From an uncultured Bacteroidales bacterium (GTDB taxonomy: Bacteria > Bacteroidota > Bacteroidia > Bacteroidales > UBA932), in the NCBI GenBank assembly GCA_905234775.1, contig CAJOJC010000041.1, forward strand, positions 3,507 through 14,226: a stretch of 10,720 nt of DNA. The letters run 5' to 3'. The translations under genes were made by a program, and so were the position numbers. Below are positions 1 to 6,894 of the stretch, one piece after another. Numbering within the stretch: position 1 is the stretch's first letter; each line of letters opens with the position of its first letter. The notes beneath the pieces are model-generated. The model searched no databases. It worked only from the letters and a program-made list of their open reading frames with translations, and was not told where the DNA came from.

Positions 1-1
1 A

Positions 2-100
2 GTCAACCTGAACACCGCCTCCCCTTACCTGCTGGCCTATGTAGCCGGCATCGGCCCCTCGCTGGCCGAGAATATAGTGGCCTACAGGACCGCGAACGGT
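2..100 (+). pseudogene. tex: Inverted internal fragment of tex (helix-hairpin-helix region)
   Basis: Frame 2 of the plus strand encodes 33 residues that are clearly Tex: V-N-L-N-T-A-S-P-Y-L-L followed by A-Y-V-A-G-I-G-P-S-L-A and E-N-I-V-A-Y-R-T-A-N-G. This is the first helix-hairpin-helix motif, which lies in the family about 50 residues after the D-V-T-V-R-G where the minus-strand copy breaks off. It therefore belongs to the same gene but is in opposite orientation. After T-A-N-G the plus frame stays open by chance (to 994) but is only the antisense of tex. Family-based numbering puts this piece at roughly residues 487-519. It is either an inverted internal segment of tex or the arm of a fold-back artefact. 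The left part of the fragment lies outside the window. Confidence 0.85.
89..100. repeat. 12-bp junction block between the two tex orientations (candidate inverted-repeat arm)
   Basis: The block accgcgaacggt is read as T-A-N-G by the plus-strand Tex fragment and as T-V-R-G by the minus-strand Tex reading. Both are plausible Tex residues at their respective positions, and the R-G of one and the N-G of the other are family-conserved. The two tex positions are therefore likely to share these 12 bases in inverted orientation, which is what a recombination or template-switch junction would use. Only one copy is inside the window, so identity of the two arms cannot be checked here. The outer bases accg/cggt are themselves self-complementary. 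Confidence 0.55.
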
Positions 101-1387
101 CACATCCTCGTCCGGGAACTCCTTCCGGGCCACCTCCGACGCGCTGTAGATGCTGGCGCCGTCTTCGCTGACAGTCCAGACCTTGCAGCCCTCGGGCAGC
201 GAGACCCTTTTCATGAATTCTTCCGTCTCGCGGCTGGCCGTTCCATTTCCGATCGCGACCGCCTCGATCTTGTATTTTTCGAGCATCTCCTGCACGGCGA
301 CGAGGGCCTTAACCTTCTCGCTCTGAGGGGGATGCGGGAAAATGATCGTATGGTAGAGCAGGGCCCCGCGTTCGTCGAGCACGGCGATCTTGCAGCCGTT
401 TCGGAAGCCGGGGTCTATCGCCATGGTCCGCTTCTGGCCCACGGGGGCGCTGAGCAGCAGCTGGCGCAGGTTCTCGCCGAAGACATTGATCGACTCGACG
501 TCCGCCTTCTGCTTCGCTTCCTTGATCACGCCGTTGGTGATCGAGGAGTCCAGCAGACGCTCGAACGAGTCTTCCGCCGCTTCCTTGATCTGCCCGGCGA
601 GGGCGGGGGAAGGCCGGCCGTGTTCACGGCAGAACGCGGAATAAACCTGGTCTGCGCAGCGCTGGGGGTCTGCGTCCACCGACAGGCTCAGATAACCCTC
701 GTTCTCGGCGCGCAGCATCGCCAGCAGATTATGGGCCGGGATGCGCGAAAGGGGCATCGTGAAATTGAAGTAGCTGCGGTATTTGTCGGCTTCGTGGTTG
801 TCTTTGGCCGCTTTGGTAACCGTCGAGACTATGCGGCGCGCGCGGTAGACGGAGCGCAGCCCTTCGCGTATGGACGCGGTCTCGCTCAGGCGCTCCGCAA
901 TAATGTCGCGCGCCCCGGCCAGCGCTTCTTCGACGCTGGCGACCTTGTCTTTGACGTATGGTTTCGCGCTCGCGACCGGGTCGGTAGTGCGTAGGTCCCA
1001 CATGGTATCGGCCAGCGGCTCGAGTCCGAGCTCTTTTGCCACCGTGGCCCTGGTCCTGCGCTTGGGACGGTAGGGGAGATAGATGTCTTCCAGCTCGGTC
1101 CCGGAGACGCATTTTTCGATAGTTTTCCGTAGTTCGTCCGTAAGCGCGCCGGCCGCTTCTATCGCGGCCACGACGGTCTGCTTGCGGGTTTCCATCTCCG
1201 CGAAGACGTCTACCCAGTGTTTGACTTCTGCTACCTGGGCATCGTCCATTCCGCCGGTTTTTTCCTTGCGGTAACGGCTGATGAAGGGGATAGTATTACC
1301 ATCTTCGAACATAAGGGCGCAGTTCTCTATCTGCCAGTCCTTACACTGCAGACGGTCGGCGATGAAACTCAAATAGTGTTTTTTCAT
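89..1387 (-). CDS. tex: Tex, S1-type RNA-binding transcription accessory protein (N-terminal 433 residues; broken at left edge)
   Basis: My translation of the minus strand from the ATG at 1387-1385 gives an uninterrupted Tex protein. It has the helical N-terminal region (I-P-F-I-S-R-Y-R-K-E at about 33-42, typical of the family), the conserved Y-L-P-Y-R-P-K-R-R-T-R-A at 103-114, and the YqgF/RNase H-like domain starting with A-I-D-P-G-F-R-N-G at 323-331 and continuing through V-S-E-D-G-A-S-I-Y-S-A-S-E-V-A at 406-420 to D-V-T-V-R-G at 428-433. Tex proteins are usually about 700-780 aa, with HhH and S1 domains following. Here the next residues in frame are not Tex, although the frame stays open to base 1. 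The expected downstream Tex segment lies on the opposite strand (see 2-100). Tex is a nucleic-acid-binding protein linked to transcription and RNA handling. The ATG shares its A with the stop of the upstream glycosyltransferase gene (TGATG), so translation is probably coupled. The gene is partial or rearranged here. Identity is certain; the integrity of the gene is not. Confidence 0.93.
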
Positions 1388-2109
1388 CAGAACTTTCTGA
1401 ATCTGAGGCCGATAACGCCCCAGAATGCTTCGCCGAAGATGCTTCCGGACATCTTCGAGGTTCCGGCTTTTCGGTTCACGAAAATTACGGGTACCTCGGC
1501 GACCTTGAAGCCCTTTCTCACGGCGGTGTACTTCATCTCGATCTGGAAGCCGTAGCCTTTCATCTTGACTGCGTCAAGGTCGATGCCCTCGAGGACTTTT
1601 CTGGAATAGCAGAGAAAGCCCGCAGTACTGTCCTTGATTTTAGTCCCCAATACGGTACGGGTGTAGACCGACGCGTAGTAGGACATGATGATGCGGCCGA
1701 TGGGCCAGTTGACTACGCTGACTCCGTCTGCGTAACGGGATCCGATGGCGAAATCCGCACCTCCCTTCCCGCATGCGGCGAGAAGGCGGGGGAGGTCGTT
1801 GGGGTCGTGGGAGAAGTCGGCGTCCATTTCGAAGAGGTAGTCGTAGCCTTTCCCGAGGCCCCACTTGAAACCGGTGATATAAGCGGTTCCGAGACCCAGT
1901 TTCCCGGCTCGTTCGATAAGGAACAGGCGGTCCGGGAATTCCTTTTCGAGCTTCTTGACGGTTTTCGCGGTTCCGTCCGGCGAAGCGTCGTCGATAATCA
2001 GGATATGATAATCGCCCTTGAGACCGAAAACGGCGCGAATGATATTCTCGACGTTTTCGATCTCGTTGTAGGTCGGGATGATTACTAGTTTACTTTTTCT
2101 TGTTTGCAT
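1387..2109 (-). CDS. GT2 glycosyltransferase, polyprenol-phosphate mannose synthase-like
   Basis: This 240-aa GT-A fold protein resembles dolichol/polyprenol-phosphate mannosyltransferases. Visible motifs are the nucleotide-binding start V-I-I-P-T-Y-N-E at 9-16, D-D-A-S-P-D-G-T at 40-47, the metal-binding D-A-D at 96-98 followed by F-S-H-D-P, G-S-R-Y-A-D-G at 123-129, and a late S-T-A-G-F segment at 161-165. The family transfers mannose (or another hexose) from a GDP- or UDP-sugar to a polyprenyl phosphate at the cytoplasmic face of the inner membrane, making a lipid-linked donor for glycosylation. There is no C-terminal membrane domain, so it is the short, soluble or peripheral form. The start places V-I-I-P-T-Y-N-E near residue 9, as usual for the family. 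The ATG lies inside the 3' end of the protease gene (20-nt overlap), and the stop TGA overlaps the tex ATG by one base. Mannose as the donor sugar is inferred from family resemblance; another hexose is possible. Confidence 0.9.
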   Translation of the reverse strand: MQTRKSKLVIIPTYNEIENVENIIRAVFGLKGDYHILIIDDASPDGTAKTVKKLEKEFPDRLFLIERAGKLGLGTAYITGFKWGLGKGYDYLFEMDADFSHDPNDLPRLLAACGKGGADFAIGSRYADGVSVVNWPIGRIIMSYYASVYTRTVLGTKIKDSTAGFLCYSRKVLEGIDLDAVKMKGYGFQIEMKYTAVRKGFKVAEVPVIFVNRKAGTSKMSGSIFGEAFWGVIGLRFRKF

Positions 2110-5100
2110 CTATCTGGAGGAGCATTTCGGCGACTGCGGCTTCGAGCTGCAGGTCCTTGCCCTTGAGCATGGTTTCGGGGGTGTTGTAAACGAGGATATC
2201 GGGCTCGATCTGCAGGTTCTCAAGCGGCCTGTTTTCTGCGAGGCCCCAGCTTGTAACCTGAGGGATGCCGAAGATAAGGGTAGGATCGATCTGGGTCTCC
2301 CACCACACTGCCGTCATAGTTCCGGGCACGGGGGCGCCGATGAGTTTACCGATTCCGAGAGTCTTGTAGACATAAGGGAATCCGCATGCGTCTGAGTAGT
2401 TGTCTTCACCGATCAGCACGCAGCTGGGTTTGTTCCATTTGTTGAAAGGTTCGGTGCCAATGTATTGTCCGCGGGGACGGAAATCGATATAGGCCTTTCC
2501 GGAGAGGAAGGTGGCGAGGTCGTCGTGGAGCCAGCCGCCGCCGTTGTGGCGTGTGTCGACGATGAGGGCTTCGCAGCCGCGGTATTTTCCGAGGGCGTTG
2601 GAATAGACCTCACGGAAGCTCGCGGAATTCATTCCTTCGACATGGACATAGCCGATACGGCCGCCGGAGAGTTCTTCGACCATCTTTTCCCTCTGACGGA
2701 CCCATCTCTTGTAGAGTGCTTCTCCGTCTGTTCTGGTGGGGGTAACGAACAGGTCTACGGGTTCCTTAACCTTGTTCTTCTTAACCCTGACGAGGATTCT
2801 TTCTCCAGCCTTATTCAGGAGGGCGTCGTACCACTGGGTTCCTTCTTCGATTGCCTTTCCGTCTACCGCGAGGATGACATCACCCGCTTTAATGTCGGGA
2901 TCGGCTACGGTAAGAACGCTTCCGGGGAGGACTTCAGCGATAGTAAGGCCCTTGCCTTTAGCCTGGGTGTCGAACAGGACCCCGAGGTGTCCTACGTTGA
3001 TTGCCGAACCCGGACGGTAGCGCGCTCCGGTGTGTGAGCCGTTGAGCTCGCCGAGAAGTTCGCTCAGCATGTCCTGGAAGTCGAAGTTGTTGGTGATGTA
3101 AGGCAGGAACTTCTCGTAGTTGGCTTTCATGGCCTCCCAGTCGAGGCCGTGGATATTCTTGTCGTAGAATTTTTCGTTCACCTGCTTCCATGCGTGTCTG
3201 AAGATGTAGGCGCGCTCGGCTGCAGGCTGGTAATCATATTCGCTGCTGAAGACGACGGGATCTATCTTATCGCCGGCAGTATTGAGTTTGCTGATTCCGC
3301 GGCCGAGGATGTAGATAGTCTTTCCGTCTTTGGAAGGGAAGAGGCGTCCGCCGGCACCCGGCCTGACGACCTTGATCTCACGCTCTTTGATGTCTATGCA
3401 GCAAAGGTCGCGTCCTTTGTCTCCACGGCGGACGAAATACAGTTTCTTGCCGTCTTCCGTGAGATAATAGTCTCCGTAGCCTCCTGAGAAGGGAGTAAGG
3501 CGGAGGGTTTTGTCTTCGAGGTTCTCGAGATTGAGTTCGACGGGCTTGGCCTCCACTTTAGCGGAGTCTTTCTTCTCGTCTTTCTTGTCCTTCTTATCCC
3601 TCTTTCCGTCTTTCTTGGCATCTTTCGCCGGTTCAGGAGCGAGGAGTTTCGCTATGCTTTCTTCTTCCTTGCTGCGGACGAATTCGCCGAGGGCCTTGGG
3701 GTCGAAGAACATCGCGAAGATGTCTCCTTCCGCGCCCCAGCTGCCGTGGCTTCTGAAGCCGAGTTTATCGGACATCCAGGTCATGGCTTTTCCGCCGAGA
3801 GCCCAGCGGAAGTCTCCGTCTGAGTAACCGCTGCGGGTGATGTTGGTGACCTCGCCTTTGTCAACGCTTATAAGGGCGATGTCAGTATTGTTCCAACCGC
3901 CGTTTGCTTGATAATTTACGAGGATATAGCGGCTGTCTGGGCTCCAGGAGAATTCCTGGTCGCCGTCCTGATAGGAGTAGTTGATTCCCTTGAGCAGCGA
4001 TTTTTCCTTACTGCCGGAGGTACTCTTGATCACGAGTTCGGTTCTGTCGCGCAGGAAGGCTACCCATTTTCCGTCAGGCGATACCTGAGGCTGGAAGCAT
4101 GTCTGGCCTTTCTTGGTGAAGCGGCTTTCCTTGGTCTCATAGCTGAAAGTGAAGTATTTGTCTTCCTTTTTGGCGAGTTCGGTCTTCCAGATTGCCCACT
4201 CGCCGTCGCGCTCGGCTGCATAGTACAGCGACCTTCCTTCATCGCCGAAGCTGACTCCGCGCTCCTGCTCGGGGGTGTTGGTGATGCGGCGGGTAGTTTT
4301 CTGCTCGGGGGCGATGACGTAGACGTCCCCATGGGCTACGATAGCGATTTCCTTGCCGTTGGGGCTTACCGCCAGCTCCCTCGCGCCGTCTGAGATGTTC
4401 CTCAGGATCTTCTCGCGCTCGTTGGTGTCTTTACGAATAGTGATGGCGACCTTGACGGGCTGGGTTCCGGGAATGCAGGTATAGAGCTCGCCGTTGTAGG
4501 AGAAGGCGAGCACTCCGTTATTGGAGATGGAAAGGTTCCTCACCGGGTGAGTAGGGAGGTCGGTTACCTGATCCAGCGCATCGGGGGCGTTGAGGATGGC
4601 GTGCCATACGTTGAAGTTGCCGCCCTTCTCGCTGAGGAAGTAGAACTCCCTTCCGTCTTTTGTGAAAACAGGGTTGCGGTCTTCGCCCTCGAAGGCAGTC
4701 AGTTTCTGGAACTGGCCCTTCTTAGGAAGGTATTTCCAAATATCACGCGTCACTGAAGATGTGTGGTGTTTACGGAGCGGATCTTCGTATCCTTTGTAAT
4801 CTTCATAAATGATGATTCCGTTGGCGTTTACCGAAAGGGCGGACATGGTTATCGGACTAACGAGGTTTACTGCGCCGTTCTTAAGGCTTACGGTGTAGAC
4901 CTGGGGGTCGCCGGGGAAGCCGTCGTAGGCAGGATCGGTCTGGATATTCGCCTGGAAATAGACGAGGCCGTCTTCAGAGACTGCCAGGGGAGTTTCCGCG
5001 CCGGGATAGGTCGTAAGGCGCTTGGCGGGGCCGCCCTGGGCGAAGACGATCCAAATGTCTTTGGAGAGCTCACGCACGGAGCTGAACACTATCTGCTTTC

Positions 5101-5323
5101 CGTCCGGAGTCCAGATGGGATCGGAGTCGTAGGCAGCATTAGCGGTAATCTGCCTGGCCTCTCCGCCGGAGGTAGGGACGGTGAAGATGTCTCCCTGGTA
5201 GGAGAAGGCGATAGTTGTTCCGTCAGGGGAGATGGCGCTCTTGCGGAGCCAAAGGGGATTCTCCTGAGAGAAAAGCGAGATGCAGACGAATACGGCTGCG
5301 ATAAAGGTAAGTACGCGTTTCAT
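2090..5323 (-). CDS. Exported tricorn-type protease (S41 family peptidase with beta-propellers and PDZ)
   Basis: This 1077-aa protein has the tricorn architecture. A signal peptide (K2-R3, hydrophobic 4-18, probable cleavage near S-Q at 19-20) is followed by PD40-like propeller repeats with SPDG/TPDG-type turns near 32, 72, 221, 320, 415, 461, 622 and 664. The first catalytic subdomain covers about 700-770, a PDZ domain about 775-862, and an S41 core the remainder, with D-T-R-H-N-G-G-G at 923-930. By analogy with Thermoplasma tricorn (Ser745, His746, Ser965, Glu1023), the catalytic tetrad is S763-H764 (in N-G-S-H-T-G), S977 (in N-Y-S-D-A-C-G-F) and probably E1035. All four are present, so the enzyme should be active. 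Tricorn degrades peptides of several residues, and the signal peptide here implies periplasmic peptide or protein breakdown. A Lys/Asp/Glu-rich stretch at about 564-592 interrupts the second propeller region. It is first in a minus-strand operon with the glycosyltransferase and tex, under the promoter at 5352-5382. Confidence 0.95.
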   Translation of the reverse strand: MKRVLTFIAAVFVCISLFSQENPLWLRKSAISPDGTTIAFSYQGDIFTVPTSGGEARQITANAAYDSDPIWTPDGKQIVFSSVRELSKDIWIVFAQGGPAKRLTTYPGAETPLAVSEDGLVYFQANIQTDPAYDGFPGDPQVYTVSLKNGAVNLVSPITMSALSVNANGIIIYEDYKGYEDPLRKHHTSSVTRDIWKYLPKKGQFQKLTAFEGEDRNPVFTKDGREFYFLSEKGGNFNVWHAILNAPDALDQVTDLPTHPVRNLSISNNGVLAFSYNGELYTCIPGTQPVKVAITIRKDTNEREKILRNISDGARELAVSPNGKEIAIVAHGDVYVIAPEQKTTRRITNTPEQERGVSFGDEGRSLYYAAERDGEWAIWKTELAKKEDKYFTFSYETKESRFTKKGQTCFQPQVSPDGKWVAFLRDRTELVIKSTSGSKEKSLLKGINYSYQDGDQEFSWSPDSRYILVNYQANGGWNNTDIALISVDKGEVTNITRSGYSDGDFRWALGGKAMTWMSDKLGFRSHGSWGAEGDIFAMFFDPKALGEFVRSKEEESIAKLLAPEPAKDAKKDGKRDKKDKKDEKKDSAKVEAKPVELNLENLEDKTLRLTPFSGGYGDYYLTEDGKKLYFVRRGDKGRDLCCIDIKEREIKVVRPGAGGRLFPSKDGKTIYILGRGISKLNTAGDKIDPVVFSSEYDYQPAAERAYIFRHAWKQVNEKFYDKNIHGLDWEAMKANYEKFLPYITNNFDFQDMLSELLGELNGSHTGARYRPGSAINVGHLGVLFDTQAKGKGLTIAEVLPGSVLTVADPDIKAGDVILAVDGKAIEEGTQWYDALLNKAGERILVRVKKNKVKEPVDLFVTPTRTDGEALYKRWVRQREKMVEELSGGRIGYVHVEGMNSASFREVYSNALGKYRGCEALIVDTRHNGGGWLHDDLATFLSGKAYIDFRPRGQYIGTEPFNKWNKPSCVLIGEDNYSDACGFPYVYKTLGIGKLIGAPVPGTMTAVWWETQIDPTLIFGIPQVTSWGLAENRPLENLQIEPDILVYNTPETMLKGKDLQLEAAVAEMLLQIDANKKK

Positions 5324-5351
5324 ATTTGGTTGATTTATATTTCCTAACCTA

Positions 5352-5382
5352 CAAATATATCAAATTGTGGCCGTATTGCAAA
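5352..5382 (-). promoter_or_regulatory. Bacteroidetes-type promoter of the protease-GT2-tex operon
   Basis: On the minus strand there is a -33 element TTTG (bases 5382-5379) and a perfect -7 element TATATTTG (5359-5352) matching TAnnTTTG. They are separated by 19 bp, the usual spacing for the Bacteroides primary sigma factor. The predicted start of transcription would leave a leader of roughly 20-25 nt before the ATG at 5323. Confidence 0.75.
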
Positions 5383-5406
5383 ATTTCCGAGAAATCCGTA
5401 TTTTTG
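5375..5406 (+). promoter_or_regulatory. Bacteroidetes-type promoter of the TPR-yebC operon
   Basis: The plus strand carries a perfect -7 match, TATTTTTG at 5399-5406 (TAnnTTTG), with ATTG (3 of 4 bases of TTTG) at 5375-5378, 20 bp upstream. It precedes the ATG at 5441 by about 35 bp. The region before the start is A/T-rich and has no Shine-Dalgarno sequence, as is common in Bacteroidetes. Its -33 element directly abuts that of the divergent promoter. Confidence 0.6.
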
Positions 5407-5440
5407 TCGGCTCAATAACGAATAATTAATCAACAACAAT

Positions 5441-6112
5441 ATGGCAACTAACAACAAGAAAGACGAAAAACTCCAGAAAGAGGAGATGGCCGCAACTATC
5501 TCCGGCGCTGAACAGTTTTACAACGAAAACAAAAAGACTATCTGGGGAATCATTATCGCTATCCTCGCAGTAGGTCTCCTCATCCTCGGTTACAGCAAGT
5601 TCATCTATGCCCCTCAGGCTAAGGAAGCCCAGGAGGCCGCTTTCCCCGCAGAACTCAACTTCCAGCAGGGAGAGTTCGAGCTTGCGCTCAACGGAGACGG
5701 AAACGTACTTGGATTTGCCCAGATCATCGACGAGTATGGTGCAAAAGCCGGAAAGGCAGTTTACCTCTATGCCGGAATCTGCAACGCTCAGCTCGGAAAC
5801 TGGGAAGACGCCCTCGCCAACCTCAAGAAGTACAACGGTAAGGATCCCATCCTCTCCGCCCGCGGCCTCGCCCTTCAGGGAGACTGCTACGCAGCCCTCG
5901 AGGATTATGGAAAGGCAGTCAAGCTCTACGAGAAGGCAGCAGCTCAGGCAGACAACATGTTCGCCGCCGCTTACCTCGTAAAGGCCGGCCAGGTCTATCT
6001 TCAGCTTGGAGAAAACGACAAGGCCCTCAAGACCTTCGAGACCGTAAAGGAGAAATATCCCCAGAGCATCGAGGGATATGAGATCGACAAGTACATCAAC
6101 CTTGCAAAATAA
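5441..6112 (+). CDS. Membrane-anchored tetratricopeptide-repeat protein (YfgM-like layout)
   Basis: This 223-aa protein has a charged N-terminus of about 32 residues rich in Lys and Glu. One transmembrane helix follows at about 33-53 (W-G-I-I-I-A-I-L-A-V-G-L-L-I-L-G), then a C-terminal helical domain with TPR-like repeats. Visible repeat signatures include A-G-I-C-N-A-Q-L-G-N-W-E-D-A-L at 111-125, G-D-C-Y-A-A-L-E-D-Y-G-K-A-V at 147-160 and A-G-Q-V-Y-L-Q-L-G-E-N-D-K-A-L at 182-196. With no cleavable signal, the likely topology is N-in with the TPR domain in the periplasm. The layout matches the TPR_21/YfgM type, which in E. coli is an ancillary factor of the Sec translocon and periplasmic chaperone network. 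That role is inference here. TPRs only indicate a protein-binding scaffold. yebC follows after 5 bp, so the two are almost surely co-transcribed. Confidence 0.85.
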   Translation: MATNNKKDEKLQKEEMAATISGAEQFYNENKKTIWGIIIAILAVGLLILGYSKFIYAPQAKEAQEAAFPAELNFQQGEFELALNGDGNVLGFAQIIDEYGAKAGKAVYLYAGICNAQLGNWEDALANLKKYNGKDPILSARGLALQGDCYAALEDYGKAVKLYEKAAAQADNMFAAAYLVKAGQVYLQLGENDKALKTFETVKEKYPQSIEGYEIDKYINLAK

Positions 6113-6117
6113 ATCCC

Positions 6118-6870
6118 ATGGGAAGAGCGTTTGAATTCCGTAAGGAACGTAAGCTGAAAAGGTGGGGTCACATGGCCCGTACCTTCACTAAACTCGGAAA
6201 GGAAATCACCATCGCCGTAAAGCAAGGCGGCCCGGATGTAACCGGTAACCCGCGTCTTCGTGCCCTTATGGCCGAGGCTCGTGCTGAGCAGATGCCTAAG
6301 GAGAACATCGAGCGTGCCATCAAGAAAGCTACTGAAAGCAAGCAGGGAGACTTCAAGGAAGTCGTCTATGAAGGCTTCGGTCCTTTCGGCATCGCCTATC
6401 TGGTAGAGACCGCTACTGACAACAATACCCGTACTGTCGCCAATGTCCGCAGCTATTTCAACAAATGCGGCGGCTCTCTCGGAACAAACGGCAGCGTTGC
6501 CTTCATGTTTGACCGCAAGTGTACCTTCCGTGTTAAGGAGAAAGAGGGAATCGACCTTGAAGAACTCGAGCTTGAGCTCATCGACTTCGGAGTAGAGGAA
6601 CTCTTCGAGCAGGTTGAAGTAGATAAGGACGACAACGAAACAAAGGTCATCTGCATCTACGGCGAGCCTACAGCCTACGGTTCAATCCAGAAGTACATCG
6701 AAGAAAACGGTTTCGAGCTTATCTCCGGAGGCTTCGAGCAGATTCCTAACGTGGATCTGAAAGATGTTACCCCCGAACAGCGCGCAACCCTCGACAAACT
6801 TACGGGCCTGTTGGAAGACGACGAAGACGTCACCAACGTTTACACCACAATGAAACCGGCTGAGGAATAG
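6118..6870 (+). CDS. yebC: YebC/PmpR/TACO1 family protein
   Basis: This 250-aa protein is of full family length. The basic N-terminus M-G-R-A-F-E-F-R-K plus R-K-L-K-R-W at 11-16 is the Bacteroidetes version of the YebC start. It is followed by the diagnostic R-T-F-T-K-L-G-K-E-I-T-I-A-V-K at 21-35, N-P-R-L-R at 44-48, M-P-K-E-N-I-E-R-A-I-K-K-A at 59-71, and Y-E-G-F-G-P-F-G at 84-91. A central N-N-T-R-T-V-A-N-V-R segment with K-C-G-G-S-L-G-T-N-G-S-V-A-F-M-F follows. YebC proteins were first described as DNA-binding regulators (PmpR), while mitochondrial TACO1 and some bacterial members act in translation, helping ribosomes through difficult proline-rich sequences. The role in this organism cannot be told from sequence. 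The start is fixed by the conserved N-terminus, 5 bp after the TPR stop. The last codons and the stop form the left arm and loop of the terminator at 6853-6886. Confidence 0.96.
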   Translation: MGRAFEFRKERKLKRWGHMARTFTKLGKEITIAVKQGGPDVTGNPRLRALMAEARAEQMPKENIERAIKKATESKQGDFKEVVYEGFGPFGIAYLVETATDNNTRTVANVRSYFNKCGGSLGTNGSVAFMFDRKCTFRVKEKEGIDLEELELELIDFGVEELFEQVEVDKDDNETKVICIYGEPTAYGSIQKYIEENGFELISGGFEQIPNVDLKDVTPEQRATLDKLTGLLEDDEDVTNVYTTMKPAEE

Positions 6871-6886
6871 GCCGGTTTCCTTTTTT
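6853..6886 (+). terminator. Rho-independent terminator overlapping the end of yebC
   Basis: There is a perfect 8-bp stem, aaaccggc at 6853-6860 and gccggttt at 6871-6878, with a 10-nt loop that contains the yebC stop codon. CC and a run of six T (6881-6886) follow. The left arm encodes K-P-A near the yebC C-terminus. The rfbB ATG lies only 8 bases beyond the T-run, so rfbB depends on read-through or on a promoter inside yebC. Confidence 0.82.
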
Positions 6887-6894
6887 GATAACCT

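Noticed and set aside
101..994. Long plus-strand open frame continuing from the inverted tex fragment
   Set aside because: After base 100 it is the exact antisense of well-conserved Tex codons. Its translation has no recognisable family and it stays open through the biased codon use of the real gene.
4763..5347. 194-codon plus-strand open frame opposite the protease N-terminus
   Set aside because: It is antisense to the signal peptide and first propeller of the protease, with no independent coding evidence.
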